Of a stretch of DNA of 9,135 nt, positions 1 through 6,451 are shown in pieces. The notes below the pieces were generated by a model. The model was not told the origin of the DNA. It saw only the letters and a program-made list of their open reading frames with translations, and made no database searches. This DNA is from CAZCDM01 sp964497475. Lineage in GTDB: Bacteria; Planctomycetota; Phycisphaerae; SM23-33. The stretch covers positions 1-9,135 of the forward strand of contig CAZCDM010000100.1 in assembly GCA_964497475.1 (NCBI GenBank), given 5' to 3'. Both the position numbers and the translations under genes were made by a program. How positions within the stretch are numbered: position 1 is the first letter of the stretch; each line of letters begins with the position of its first letter.

Positions 1-47
1 GCTGTGTGTGGCGTGTTTGGCAGAGCAGGTTTTCGGCTTCGTTTCAC
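1..47 (-). CDS. N-terminal fragment of an unidentified protein (possibly a prepilin), cut by the window edge
   Basis: A GTG start at 45-47 is preceded by GAGGA (55-59) at 7-base spacing, which is among the best ribosome binding sites in the window. The frame stays open to the edge, giving about 15 residues, MKRSRKPALPNTPHT. It lies 43 bp behind pilC on the same strand, in line with the 45 and 52 bp spacings inside the operon. A short, basic N-terminus directly behind pilC would fit the leader of a type IV prepilin. The diagnostic GFTLxE cleavage motif would lie outside the window, so the function is only a guess. An ATG in another frame nearby (64-62) closes after five codons, at a TGA overlapping this GTG, and is not a better start. 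Confidence 0.5.
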   Translation of the reverse strand, partial: MKRSRKPALPNTPHT

Positions 48-90
48 GTTGTCTTCCTCATTCTGATTTCGTTATTCGGCATTGGTTTTA

Positions 91-1362
91 TTAACCCTGT
101 ACGGTCTGGAGCATGGAGACCATGGGCATGAAGAGGGCGACGACAATGCCGCCGACGATGACGCCGAGTGAGATGACCATGACCGGTTCGAGCAGGCTGA
201 CGAGCCCTGAGACCATGACCTCGACTTCTTCGTCGTAGTTGTCTGCGATGCGTTCGAGCATGTTGTCCAGCTCGCCGGTTTCCTCGCCGACGTCGATCAT
301 GTTGACGACCATGGAGTCGACGACGCGGGCCTGGCGGAGGGGTTTGGCGATGGCTTCGCCCTCGCGGATGGAGTCGCGGACGTTTCGCAGGGCGCGGGTG
401 TAGACTTCATTGCCGGCCGTCTCGGCGGTGATGTTCAGTGCGTCGAGAATGGGCACGCCGGCACCGAGCAGCGTGCCGAGGGTCCGGCTGAAGCGGGAGA
501 TGGAGCTCTTGCCGGTGATCTTGCCGACAATGGGGATCGACAGGCGGAGCTTGTCCATGAAGTAGGCGCCGCCTTCGGATTGGCGGAGGAGCTTGGCGAC
601 GATGAGCAGGGTGATCGGCGTGCCGATGATCCACGCCCAGCCGTATTGGGCGGACATCCATTTGCTGAGGTCCAGCAGGGCCTGGGTTGGTGCGGGCAGG
701 GCGGTGCCCATGTCCGAGAAGATGGTCTCGAACTTCGGCACGACGAAGACCAGCAGGCCGGTGACGATCAGCCCGGCGATGGTCATGACGGCGATGGGGT
801 AGATCAGGGCGCCTTTGACCTTCCGCTTGAGGGCTTCGGACTGTTCCATGAAGTCGGCCAGTCGCTGGAGGATCAGGTCGAGCACGCCGCCGAGCTCGCC
901 GGCACGGACCATGTTGATGTAGAGCTTATCGAAGGTGCGGTCCTGCCGGGCCATGGCTTCGGAGAGGCTCGAACCGGACTCGACGTCGTCGGCGATGAGG
1001 CGGATGGCGACGCGCAGCATGCCGGGTTTCTGTTGTTCTTCGAGGATGCGCAGGGCCCGGAGAATCGGCAGCCCGGCGTCCTGGAGGGTCGAGAGCTGGC
1101 GGGTGAACTGGGTGAGGAGCTTATTGGAGACCTTGCCGGCCTTGCGGGGCCCTTTGCGCTGGGGTGCGCGGGGGCCCGAGCCGCCGCCGGCAGATTTCTT
1201 CTGGCCGCTGGACTTGCCGCCGCCCGCGCGTTCCTTGACCTTGGTCGGGAAGTTGCCCATCTGCTTGATCTTGTTGATGGCCTCGTTGCTGTCGGAGGCA
1301 TCGACCGTGCCTTTGACCGTCTGGCCGGAGGAGTTCATCGCTTCGTACTGGAATGTTCCCAT
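91..1362 (-). CDS. pilC: PilC/GspF-type inner-membrane platform protein of a type IV pilus or type II secretion system
   Basis: This 423-residue protein is the polytopic platform that couples the cytoplasmic ATPases to pilin assembly. It has a short N-terminal domain (about 1-43, MGTFQYEAMNSSGQ onwards) and a basic Gly/Ala/Lys-rich linker (about 44-79). Two T2SSF repeats follow. The first is at about 84-208 (FTRQLSTLQDAGLPI) and the second at about 287-414 (FSRTLGTLLGAGVPI); each has the family's G-E-x-x-G signature (RAGELGG, DVGEETGEL). Hydrophobic helices lie at about 185-209, 240-258 and 390-413, the usual three-helix layout. The start was set at the ATG at 1362 because GGAG (1371-1374) lies 8 bases upstream. 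The in-frame TTG at 1395 would add 11 residues and has no such site. It is the last complete gene of the pilT-pilB-pilC run. The GspF name is equally possible, but adjacent pilT favours a pilus. Confidence 0.96.
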   Translation of the reverse strand: MGTFQYEAMNSSGQTVKGTVDASDSNEAINKIKQMGNFPTKVKERAGGGKSSGQKKSAGGGSGPRAPQRKGPRKAGKVSNKLLTQFTRQLSTLQDAGLPILRALRILEEQQKPGMLRVAIRLIADDVESGSSLSEAMARQDRTFDKLYINMVRAGELGGVLDLILQRLADFMEQSEALKRKVKGALIYPIAVMTIAGLIVTGLLVFVVPKFETIFSDMGTALPAPTQALLDLSKWMSAQYGWAWIIGTPITLLIVAKLLRQSEGGAYFMDKLRLSIPIVGKITGKSSISRFSRTLGTLLGAGVPILDALNITAETAGNEVYTRALRNVRDSIREGEAIAKPLRQARVVDSMVVNMIDVGEETGELDNMLERIADNYDEEVEVMVSGLVSLLEPVMVISLGVIVGGIVVALFMPMVSMLQTVQG

Positions 1363-1370
1363 GCTGTTTG

Positions 1371-1374
1371 CTCC
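1371..1374 (-). promoter_or_regulatory. Shine-Dalgarno site that decides the pilC start
   Basis: GGAG on the minus strand lies 8 bases before the ATG at 1362. It selects that ATG over the in-frame TTG at 1395. Confidence 0.7.
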
Positions 1375-1381
1375 GTGGCAG

Positions 1382-1389
1382 GGGTTGTA
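1382..1389 (-). repeat. TACAACCC element upstream of pilC
   Basis: This is one of three identical 8-base elements shortly before start codons, here 19 bases before the pilC ATG. The other two are at 3173-3180 and 8033-8040. Function is unknown. Confidence 0.4.
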
Positions 1390-1395
1390 TTGCAA

Positions 1396-1410
1396 CCGGG
1401 GGTATCCCGG
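1396..1410 (-). other. Small GC hairpin in the pilB-pilC intergenic gap
   Basis: CCGGG and CCCGG form a perfect 5-bp stem around a 5-base loop, starting 4 bases after the pilB stop. No U-run follows, so this is not a convincing intrinsic terminator. It could be a weak processing or mRNA-stability element within the operon, or chance in GC-rich DNA. Confidence 0.3.
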
Positions 1411-1414
1411 CCGA

Positions 1415-3160
1415 TTAATCTTCTGCTAAGGTCTGTGAGACGACCTCTTCGATGGTCGTCACGCCGTCGTACAGCGCCAGCAGGCCGCTTTCACGCAGGG
1501 TCCGCATGCCGCGTTTGCGAGCGGCTTCTCGCAGGGCGCCGCTGGATTTGTGGTTCATGATCATCTCGCGGATGTCGTCGTCGATCGTCATGATCTCGTA
1601 GATCGCCAGCCGACCGCTGTAGCCGGTTCCGCGGCAGCGGTCGCAGCCCTTGCCGCGATAGAACACGCGTCCGGCGGTGTCCTCGGGCGTGAGGTCCAGC
1701 TCGAGGAGGACATCTTCGGTGGGCTGGTATTCTTCCTTGCAGTGGCGGCAGATGCGTCGGACGAGTCGCTGGGCGACGATGGCTTCGAGGGTGGCCGTCA
1801 CCAGGAACGGTTCGAGCCCGAGGTCCAGCAGACGGGCGATGGACGAGGGGGCGTCGTTGGTGTGCAGCGTGGAGAAGACCAGGTGGCCGGTCAGGGAGGC
1901 CTGGACGGAAATCTGCCCCGTCTCGAGGTCACGCATCTCGCCGATCAGGACGATATCAGGGTCCTGCCGCAGGAAGGATCGCAGGCAGCGGGCGAAGGTC
2001 AGGCCGACGTCGGTGTTGATCTGACACTGGACGAGCCCGTCGATATCGTACTCGACGGGGTCTTCACTGGTGAGGATTTTGACGGCGACGTCGTTGAGTT
2101 CGTTCAGGGCGGCGTAGAGCGTGGTGGTCTTGCCGCTGCCGGTCGGCCCGGTGACCAGGACAATGCCGTGCGGCTTGCTGATGAGTTGGCGGAACTTGCG
2201 GAGGTCGTCGTCCCGCAGGCCGAGGCGTTCGAGGTCGAGCTGGACGTTGGAACGGTCGAGTACACGCATGACGACGCTCTCGCCGAACATCGTCGGCAGG
2301 ATGCTGACGCGCAGGTCGACCGGGTTGCCGTTGACGACCAGCTCGATTCGCCCGTCCTGGGGCATGCGGCGTTCGGCGATGTCGAGGTTCGACATGACCT
2401 TGATACGCGAGGCCAGGGCGACGGCGATTTCCTTGGGCGGCGGGAGCATTTCGTAAAGCACGCCGTCGATGCGGTAGCGCATCTTGAACTCGTCCTCGAA
2501 GGGCTCGAAGTGGATGTCCGAGGCGCGGTTGCGGATGGCTTCGAGCAGGACCATGTTGACCAGGCGTTTGACCGGGTTGGAGTCGGCCATGTCCTTGATC
2601 GTGTCGAGGTCGATGGACTCGCCGCGGTCGGCCATGGCTGAGAATGTTTCATCGCCAGTGACTTCGTTGATGAGGTCGGCGATGGATTCCGGCTCGACGT
2701 CATAGTATTTCGCCAGGGCCAGGTCGATCTGCTCGGGATCGGCGATGCGGGCGGCGACGTTGAAGCCCATCAGTGTGCGGAGGTCGTCGGTGGCGCGGAA
2801 GTTGTCGGCTGAGCCCATTGCGATGACCAGCTCTTTGGTTTCCGCATCGTATTCCAGGGGGATGATTTTGTAGGCGTTGGCCATCTGGGCGGGGACCTGC
2901 TCGATGACCTCGGCGGGGATTTCCCGCGTGGCCAGGTCGACAAAATCCATGCCCACCTGCGCCGCTAAGGCGCGGTCGCGCAGAGCCGGCTCGATGAGTT
3001 CCATCTCGACGAGAATATCGCCCAGCGGCCCGCCGGATTCTTTCTGTTTGGCCAGGCCCTCGTGGACCTGGTCTCGCGTGAGCTTGCCCATCTTGACCAG
3101 AATGCGTCCCAGGGGTCGGCCCTGCAGTTCGCTGATCGGGATGTCGTGTTCCGTGGCCAT
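1415..3160 (-). CDS. pilB: PilB/GspE-type assembly (extension) ATPase
   Basis: This 581-residue hexameric cytoplasmic ATPase drives pilin polymerisation. The N-terminal half carries an MshEN/GSPII_E_N-type domain (about 15-155). It has two LG-x-x-L repeats (PLGRILVKMGKL and PLGDILVEMELI) of the type that binds cyclic-di-GMP in MshE; binding here is inferred. The second repeat has Glu where Gly is usual. The catalytic half shows the Walker A motif GPTGSGKT (338-345), the Asp box SEDPVEY (365-371), the Walker B segment LIGEMRD (405-411) and the His box TGHLVFSTLHTNDA (424-437). A zinc-binding tetracysteine element is formed by C471/C474 and C506/C509, as expected of PilB/GspE and absent from PilT. 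The ATG at 3160 follows GAGG (3167-3170) by 6 bases. It lies 45 bp after pilT and 52 bp before pilC, so it is probably co-transcribed with both. All catalytic motifs are intact. Confidence 0.96.
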   Translation of the reverse strand: MATEHDIPISELQGRPLGRILVKMGKLTRDQVHEGLAKQKESGGPLGDILVEMELIEPALRDRALAAQVGMDFVDLATREIPAEVIEQVPAQMANAYKIIPLEYDAETKELVIAMGSADNFRATDDLRTLMGFNVAARIADPEQIDLALAKYYDVEPESIADLINEVTGDETFSAMADRGESIDLDTIKDMADSNPVKRLVNMVLLEAIRNRASDIHFEPFEDEFKMRYRIDGVLYEMLPPPKEIAVALASRIKVMSNLDIAERRMPQDGRIELVVNGNPVDLRVSILPTMFGESVVMRVLDRSNVQLDLERLGLRDDDLRKFRQLISKPHGIVLVTGPTGSGKTTTLYAALNELNDVAVKILTSEDPVEYDIDGLVQCQINTDVGLTFARCLRSFLRQDPDIVLIGEMRDLETGQISVQASLTGHLVFSTLHTNDAPSSIARLLDLGLEPFLVTATLEAIVAQRLVRRICRHCKEEYQPTEDVLLELDLTPEDTAGRVFYRGKGCDRCRGTGYSGRLAIYEIMTIDDDIREMIMNHKSSGALREAARKRGMRTLRESGLLALYDGVTTIEEVVSQTLAED

Positions 3161-3172
3161 CGCTTGCCTCGT

Positions 3173-3180
3173 GGGTTGTA
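3173..3180 (-). repeat. TACAACCC element upstream of pilB
   Basis: The same 8-base element, 12 bases before the pilB ATG. It extends to AATACAACCC, as at pilC. It overlaps no recognised promoter. Confidence 0.4.
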
Positions 3181-3205
3181 TTCCGTTGGATTCGTGCGTG
3201 TTGGT

Positions 3206-4321
3206 TTATTTCTTGCCGGCGGCGGCTGCGCTGCGGTGCTGTTCGATCTTGGCCCGCAGTTCGGCCGACTCGGTCGCCCGGTCGATAGCGTCTTCCTCGT
3301 CAATCTTCCCCTCCTGCCACAGCTGGAAGAGGTGGTCGTCGAGCAACTGCATGCCGAGTTTTTTGCCCGTCTGAATCGATGAACTGATGCGGAATTCCTT
3401 GCCTTCACGGACCAGGTTGGCTATGGCGTTGGTGAACACGAGGAATTCGTACGCAGCGACCATGCCCTTGGTGTCGATGCGGGGCAGCAGGGCTTGGCAG
3501 AGAACGGCGATCAGCGAACTGGACAACTGCACACGCACCTGCTCCTGCTGATTGACCGGGAACTGGTCGATAATACGTGTGATCGTGCCCTGGGCACTGG
3601 AGGTGTGCAGCGTGCCGAAAACGAGGTGGCCCGTCTCGGCTGCCCGCAGGGCCGACTCGATCGTCTCGAGGTCACGCAGCTCGCCGACGAGAATCACGTC
3701 CGGGTCCTGTCGCAGGGCACGGCGGAGGGCCTCGGCGAAGCTCGGCACGTCCACGCCGACTTCCCGCTGGCTGACCAGCGACTTCTTGTGTGGGTGGTAG
3801 TATTCCACCGGGTCCTCGACGGTGATGATGTGGCGCTCGAGGTTGTTGTTGATGTAGTCGACCATCGAAGCCAGCGTCGTCGTCTTGCCCGAGCCGGTCG
3901 GCCCGGTCACCAGGAACATGCCGCGAGGCCTGCGGAGAATCTCACGGGTAATCGTCGGCAGGCCGATTTCTTCGAGCGTGAAGAGCTTGTTGGGAATCAG
4001 TCGCAACGTCAGCGAGATGTGCCCCTTCTGGCGGAAAATGGCGGTTCGGAATCGCCCCTTGTCACCAAACTCAAAGCCGAAGTCCGTGCCGCCCTGTTCC
4101 TGGAGTTCCTGCTGGGCCCGCTCGGGAGTGATCTGCTTCATCAGCGCGACGGTGTCTTCGGGTTCCAGCTCGCGGGTCTCGAGCTGGCGGAGGCGGCCTC
4201 GCAGGCGGAGCACGGGCGGTCGGCCGACATGGCAGTGGAGGTCGCTGGCACCCATTTTGATACAGGTTTCCAGCAATCGGTCAATATGCAGCGTCTGTCG
4301 GGGTTGTCCGGGTTCAGCCAT
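3206..4321 (-). CDS. pilT: PilT twitching-motility retraction ATPase
   Basis: This 371-residue cytoplasmic hexameric ATPase depolymerises type IV pili. The order of motifs is canonical: an N-terminal PAS-like domain with GASDLHCHVGRPP (24-36), the Walker A motif GPTGSGKT (140-147), the Asp box VEDPVEY (168-174), the Walker B segment LVGELRD (211-217) and the His box TGHLVFGTLHT (230-240). The PilT-specific retraction motif appears as AIANLVRE (299-306; the canonical form is AIRNLIRE). There is no tetracysteine zinc element and no MshEN domain, which separates it from the two PilB-type ATPases on either side. The length is slightly above the usual 340-350 because of a charged Ala-rich tail (about 352-371). 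The ATG at 4321 has GGAG (4333-4336) at 11 bases, a little far. Its presence is the best evidence that the cluster makes a retractile pilus and not only a secretion pseudopilus. Confidence 0.96.
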   Translation of the reverse strand: MAEPGQPRQTLHIDRLLETCIKMGASDLHCHVGRPPVLRLRGRLRQLETRELEPEDTVALMKQITPERAQQELQEQGGTDFGFEFGDKGRFRTAIFRQKGHISLTLRLIPNKLFTLEEIGLPTITREILRRPRGMFLVTGPTGSGKTTTLASMVDYINNNLERHIITVEDPVEYYHPHKKSLVSQREVGVDVPSFAEALRRALRQDPDVILVGELRDLETIESALRAAETGHLVFGTLHTSSAQGTITRIIDQFPVNQQEQVRVQLSSSLIAVLCQALLPRIDTKGMVAAYEFLVFTNAIANLVREGKEFRISSSIQTGKKLGMQLLDDHLFQLWQEGKIDEEDAIDRATESAELRAKIEQHRSAAAAGKK

Positions 4322-4341
4322 GATTTATCTTTCTCCGCTAA

Positions 4342-4369
4342 ATTATTCGAAGTTCCACACCCACGGCAA
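4342..4369 (-). promoter_or_regulatory. Candidate promoter for pilT-pilB-pilC
   Basis: On the minus strand TTGCCG (4364-4369) and AATAAT (4342-4347) are separated by 16 bp. They match the sigma-70 consensus at 4/6 and 5/6 positions. The region is clearly AT-richer than its surroundings. A start about 7 bases downstream would fall at or inside the pilT GGAG site, leaving a very short leader, and this lowers confidence. Confidence 0.3.
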
Positions 4370-4406
4370 AATGAAACAGTGGGTAAATGTATCTATTTTT
4401 TAAGGG

Positions 4407-4431
4407 TAATCCCCCGATAGAAAGGGGGTTA
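4407..4431 (-). terminator. Hairpin downstream of the gspE-like gene; possible terminator or processing site
   Basis: CCCCC (4411-4415) and GGGGG (4424-4428) form a perfect stem around an 8-base loop. It is extended by TAA/TTA pairing across a single bulged T at 4410. It starts 17 bases after the stop of the upstream ATPase gene. There is no U-tract on the minus strand: an A-run follows instead. It could uncouple gspE from pilT expression or protect mRNA ends, but intrinsic termination is not well supported. Confidence 0.4.
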
Positions 4432-4447
4432 TGCCTATTTTGACGGA

Positions 4448-6190
4448 TTATTCTTCTTCGCTTTGTTCTTCGGCGTATTCTGCGACCTGGGTGATGCGGA
4501 CAAGCTCTTCCGGGGTCGTAATGCCGTGGCGAATTTTGAGTTTTCCATCGTCCAGCAGGGTTTTCATGCCGGAGGAAACCGCGGTTCTTCGCACATCGGC
4601 CAGGGAGGCCTGCTCAAAGGCGAGCTGGCGGATGGTCGGGGTCATTTCCATCATTTCGAAGATGCCCTGTCTGCCTCGGTATCCGGTACCGTTGCAGGCG
4701 TTGCAACCTCTTCCTATACTGAAAGTTGTAGCTTCTATCTCTTCGGGAGTGAACCCCAGCAGCCGAAGGATTCTCATATCCGGGTTTGGGTCCTGTTCTT
4801 TGCAGTCGGGGCAGATCCTTCGCACCAGTCGCTGGGCCATGACTGCCTGGATGCTGCTGGCCACGAGGAAGGGCTTTACGCCCATGTCGATCAGACGGGT
4901 TATAGCCGAGGGCGCATCGTTGGTATGAAGCGTACTGAAAACCAAGTGTCCAGTTAATGCAGCCTGAATGGCCACTTCGGCGACGTCCAGGTCGCGAATT
5001 TCGCCGACAAGGATGATGTTTGGAGCTTGTCGAAGCATGGCTCGGAGGATCTTCGCGAAGGTCAAACCGATGTCATCGCGTACCTGACACTGGTTGATGC
5101 CGGTGAAATTGTACTCGACGGGGTCCTCGGCGGTGATGATTTTGCGGTCGGGGCGATTGAGTTCATTCAGGGCGGAGTACAGGGTGGTGGTTTTTCCCGA
5201 GCCGGTCGGTCCGGTGACCAGGAAAATGCCGTTGGGTCGTTTGATGATCCGCTGGAAGATGCGGTTGTCTTCCTCCTCGAAGCCGAGGTTGGCCAGGCCC
5301 AGCTTGGCTGCTTCGGGCCTGAGAATACGCAGCACGACGCTCTCGCCGTGGTAGGCCGGCAGGGCCGAGACGCGGAAGTCGATATCGTCGCCGCCGATTT
5401 TCATCTTGATTCGCCCGTCCAGCGGGACGCGTTTTTCCGCCAAGTCCATGCCGGATAGAATCTTAAAGCGGTTCACCACCGGTCCCTGCATGCGTTTGGG
5501 GATGTTATCCCGCTCGATGCACACGCCATCGACGCGGTAGCGGACCCGCACGCGGTTGCTCATCGGCTCGACGTGGATGTCACTGGCCCGCATCTTGACC
5601 GCTTCGGTGATAATCATCGTCACGAGCTTGATGATGGGGGCGGCCTCTTCGGAGAGGTCGTCATCGCCCGGGGCGGTCAGCACGCCCTTGCCATTGGCGT
5701 CGACCTCGAGGCCTTCTTCGAGGTGCTGGACTTCCTGATCGACGGAGATGCTCTGGCCGATCTGCTGGTTGATGTAGGCCTGGATTTTGCCCTTGCTGGC
5801 CAGGCAGGGCACGGGGTCTTCGTTCAGCATGAACCGCAGCATGTCCAGCGTTTCCAGGTCGAGCGGGTCGGTCATGATGACCTTGAGTCGCCCGGCCTCG
5901 TCTCGTTCGTAGGGCAGCACGAGGTGGCGTTTGATGCGGTCATCGGGCAGAAGTTGCAGCTCGCTGGGGTTGATCACGAGGTTATCCAGATCGACATACT
6001 CCATGTCGTTCTGGATCGCCAGGGCCTTGGTGACGTCTTCCTCGTCGACCAGCCCGAGGGTGACCATCGCCTCGCCGATGCGTCCGCGTTCGGTCTGGAC
6101 GTATTCGATTGCCTCGGTAATGCCCGCTTCGGAAATCGCCCCCCATTCCTGAAGAATCTCACCAAGCCGTTTGCGTTGTTTCGCCGCCAT
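4448..6190 (-). CDS. gspE: Second GspE/PilB-type assembly ATPase with MshEN-like N-terminus
   Basis: This 580-residue protein is a second motor ATPase for pilus or pseudopilus assembly. The MshEN-like N-terminus has repeats RLGEILQEWGAI and RIGEAMVTLGLV, the type that binds cyclic-di-GMP in MshE. The catalytic half has Walker A GPTGSGKT (327-334), the Asp box AEDPVEY (354-360), Walker B LVGEIRD (394-400), the His box TGHLVFSTLHTNDA (413-426) and tetracysteine C460/C463 plus C496/C499. The segment before Walker B reads RQAPNIILVGE, where most family members, including both neighbours, have RQDPD. The ATG at 6190 has GAGAGA 4 bases upstream. The in-frame TTG at 6202 would add four residues and is less likely. 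The acidic tail (EEQSEEE) differs from the other PilB. It is separated from pilT by 126 bp. Codon use is much less GC-rich towards the 3' end. PilB, GspE or MshE could all be the right name. Confidence 0.94.
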   Translation of the reverse strand: MAAKQRKRLGEILQEWGAISEAGITEAIEYVQTERGRIGEAMVTLGLVDEEDVTKALAIQNDMEYVDLDNLVINPSELQLLPDDRIKRHLVLPYERDEAGRLKVIMTDPLDLETLDMLRFMLNEDPVPCLASKGKIQAYINQQIGQSISVDQEVQHLEEGLEVDANGKGVLTAPGDDDLSEEAAPIIKLVTMIITEAVKMRASDIHVEPMSNRVRVRYRVDGVCIERDNIPKRMQGPVVNRFKILSGMDLAEKRVPLDGRIKMKIGGDDIDFRVSALPAYHGESVVLRILRPEAAKLGLANLGFEEEDNRIFQRIIKRPNGIFLVTGPTGSGKTTTLYSALNELNRPDRKIITAEDPVEYNFTGINQCQVRDDIGLTFAKILRAMLRQAPNIILVGEIRDLDVAEVAIQAALTGHLVFSTLHTNDAPSAITRLIDMGVKPFLVASSIQAVMAQRLVRRICPDCKEQDPNPDMRILRLLGFTPEEIEATTFSIGRGCNACNGTGYRGRQGIFEMMEMTPTIRQLAFEQASLADVRRTAVSSGMKTLLDDGKLKIRHGITTPEELVRITQVAEYAEEQSEEE

Positions 6191-6312
6191 AACGTCTCTC
6201 AATCCGGTCGGCCTGTCGCTGCGCGCGGCCGATCCACCAGGGTATACCGAAATTGTCCCGGCGGCCGTACCGTGCGGCTGCCATCTGCCGGGGCGTGTTG
6301 TCTACGGGAGCT

Positions 6313-6358
6313 TGCAGGTCGGTATGAGAGATGAATGAGGCCGGTTTCGGAACCTGCA
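6313..6358. repeat. Inverted repeat upstream of the gspE-like gene
   Basis: TGCAGGT (6313-6319) and ACCTGCA (6352-6358) are perfect 7-base inverted arms 32 bases apart. A small CCG-GTTT-CGG hairpin lies between them. They sit 123-168 bases before the ATPase start and could be an operator or leader RNA structure. No recognisable -35/-10 pair was found in this 261-bp gap. Confidence 0.25.
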
Positions 6359-6407
6359 GAACGTCCGGTAACCAACAACGGTTCGATTGTAGACCCGCAT
6401 TGTAAGC

Positions 6408-6442
6408 GACCGCAGCCCCGGCGGTCAAACCCAAATGGGTTT
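6408..6442 (-). terminator. Tandem hairpins after the release-factor-like gene; candidate terminator
   Basis: Two perfect hairpins abut. AAACCC/GGGTTT (6427-6432 and 6437-6442) has a 4-base loop, and GACCGC/GCGGTC (6408-6413 and 6421-6426) has a 7-base loop. They begin 9 bases after the stop codon at 6452. Only a three-T run ends the first stem, so this is a weak intrinsic terminator or a 3'-end stabiliser for the URO-D/release-factor transcript. Confidence 0.4.
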
Positions 6443-6451
6443 CTTTGCGGG

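Noticed and set aside
62..84. Tiny 12-codon frame starting MPNNEIRM between pilC and the partial gene (minus strand)
   Set aside because: It has no ribosome site of its own and its TGA merely overlaps the GTG start at 47; most likely chance.
580..4420. Long plus-strand open frames across 580-1560, 1550-2641 and 3494-4420
   Set aside because: They lie fully antisense to pilC, pilB and pilT, whose motifs are unmistakable. Their products are Asp/Glu/Gly/Val-rich shadows typical of GC-rich genes.
4322..4447. Cyclic-di-GMP (GEMM) riboswitch before pilT
   Set aside because: I looked for the conserved GEMM core elements upstream of the pilus genes and did not find them.
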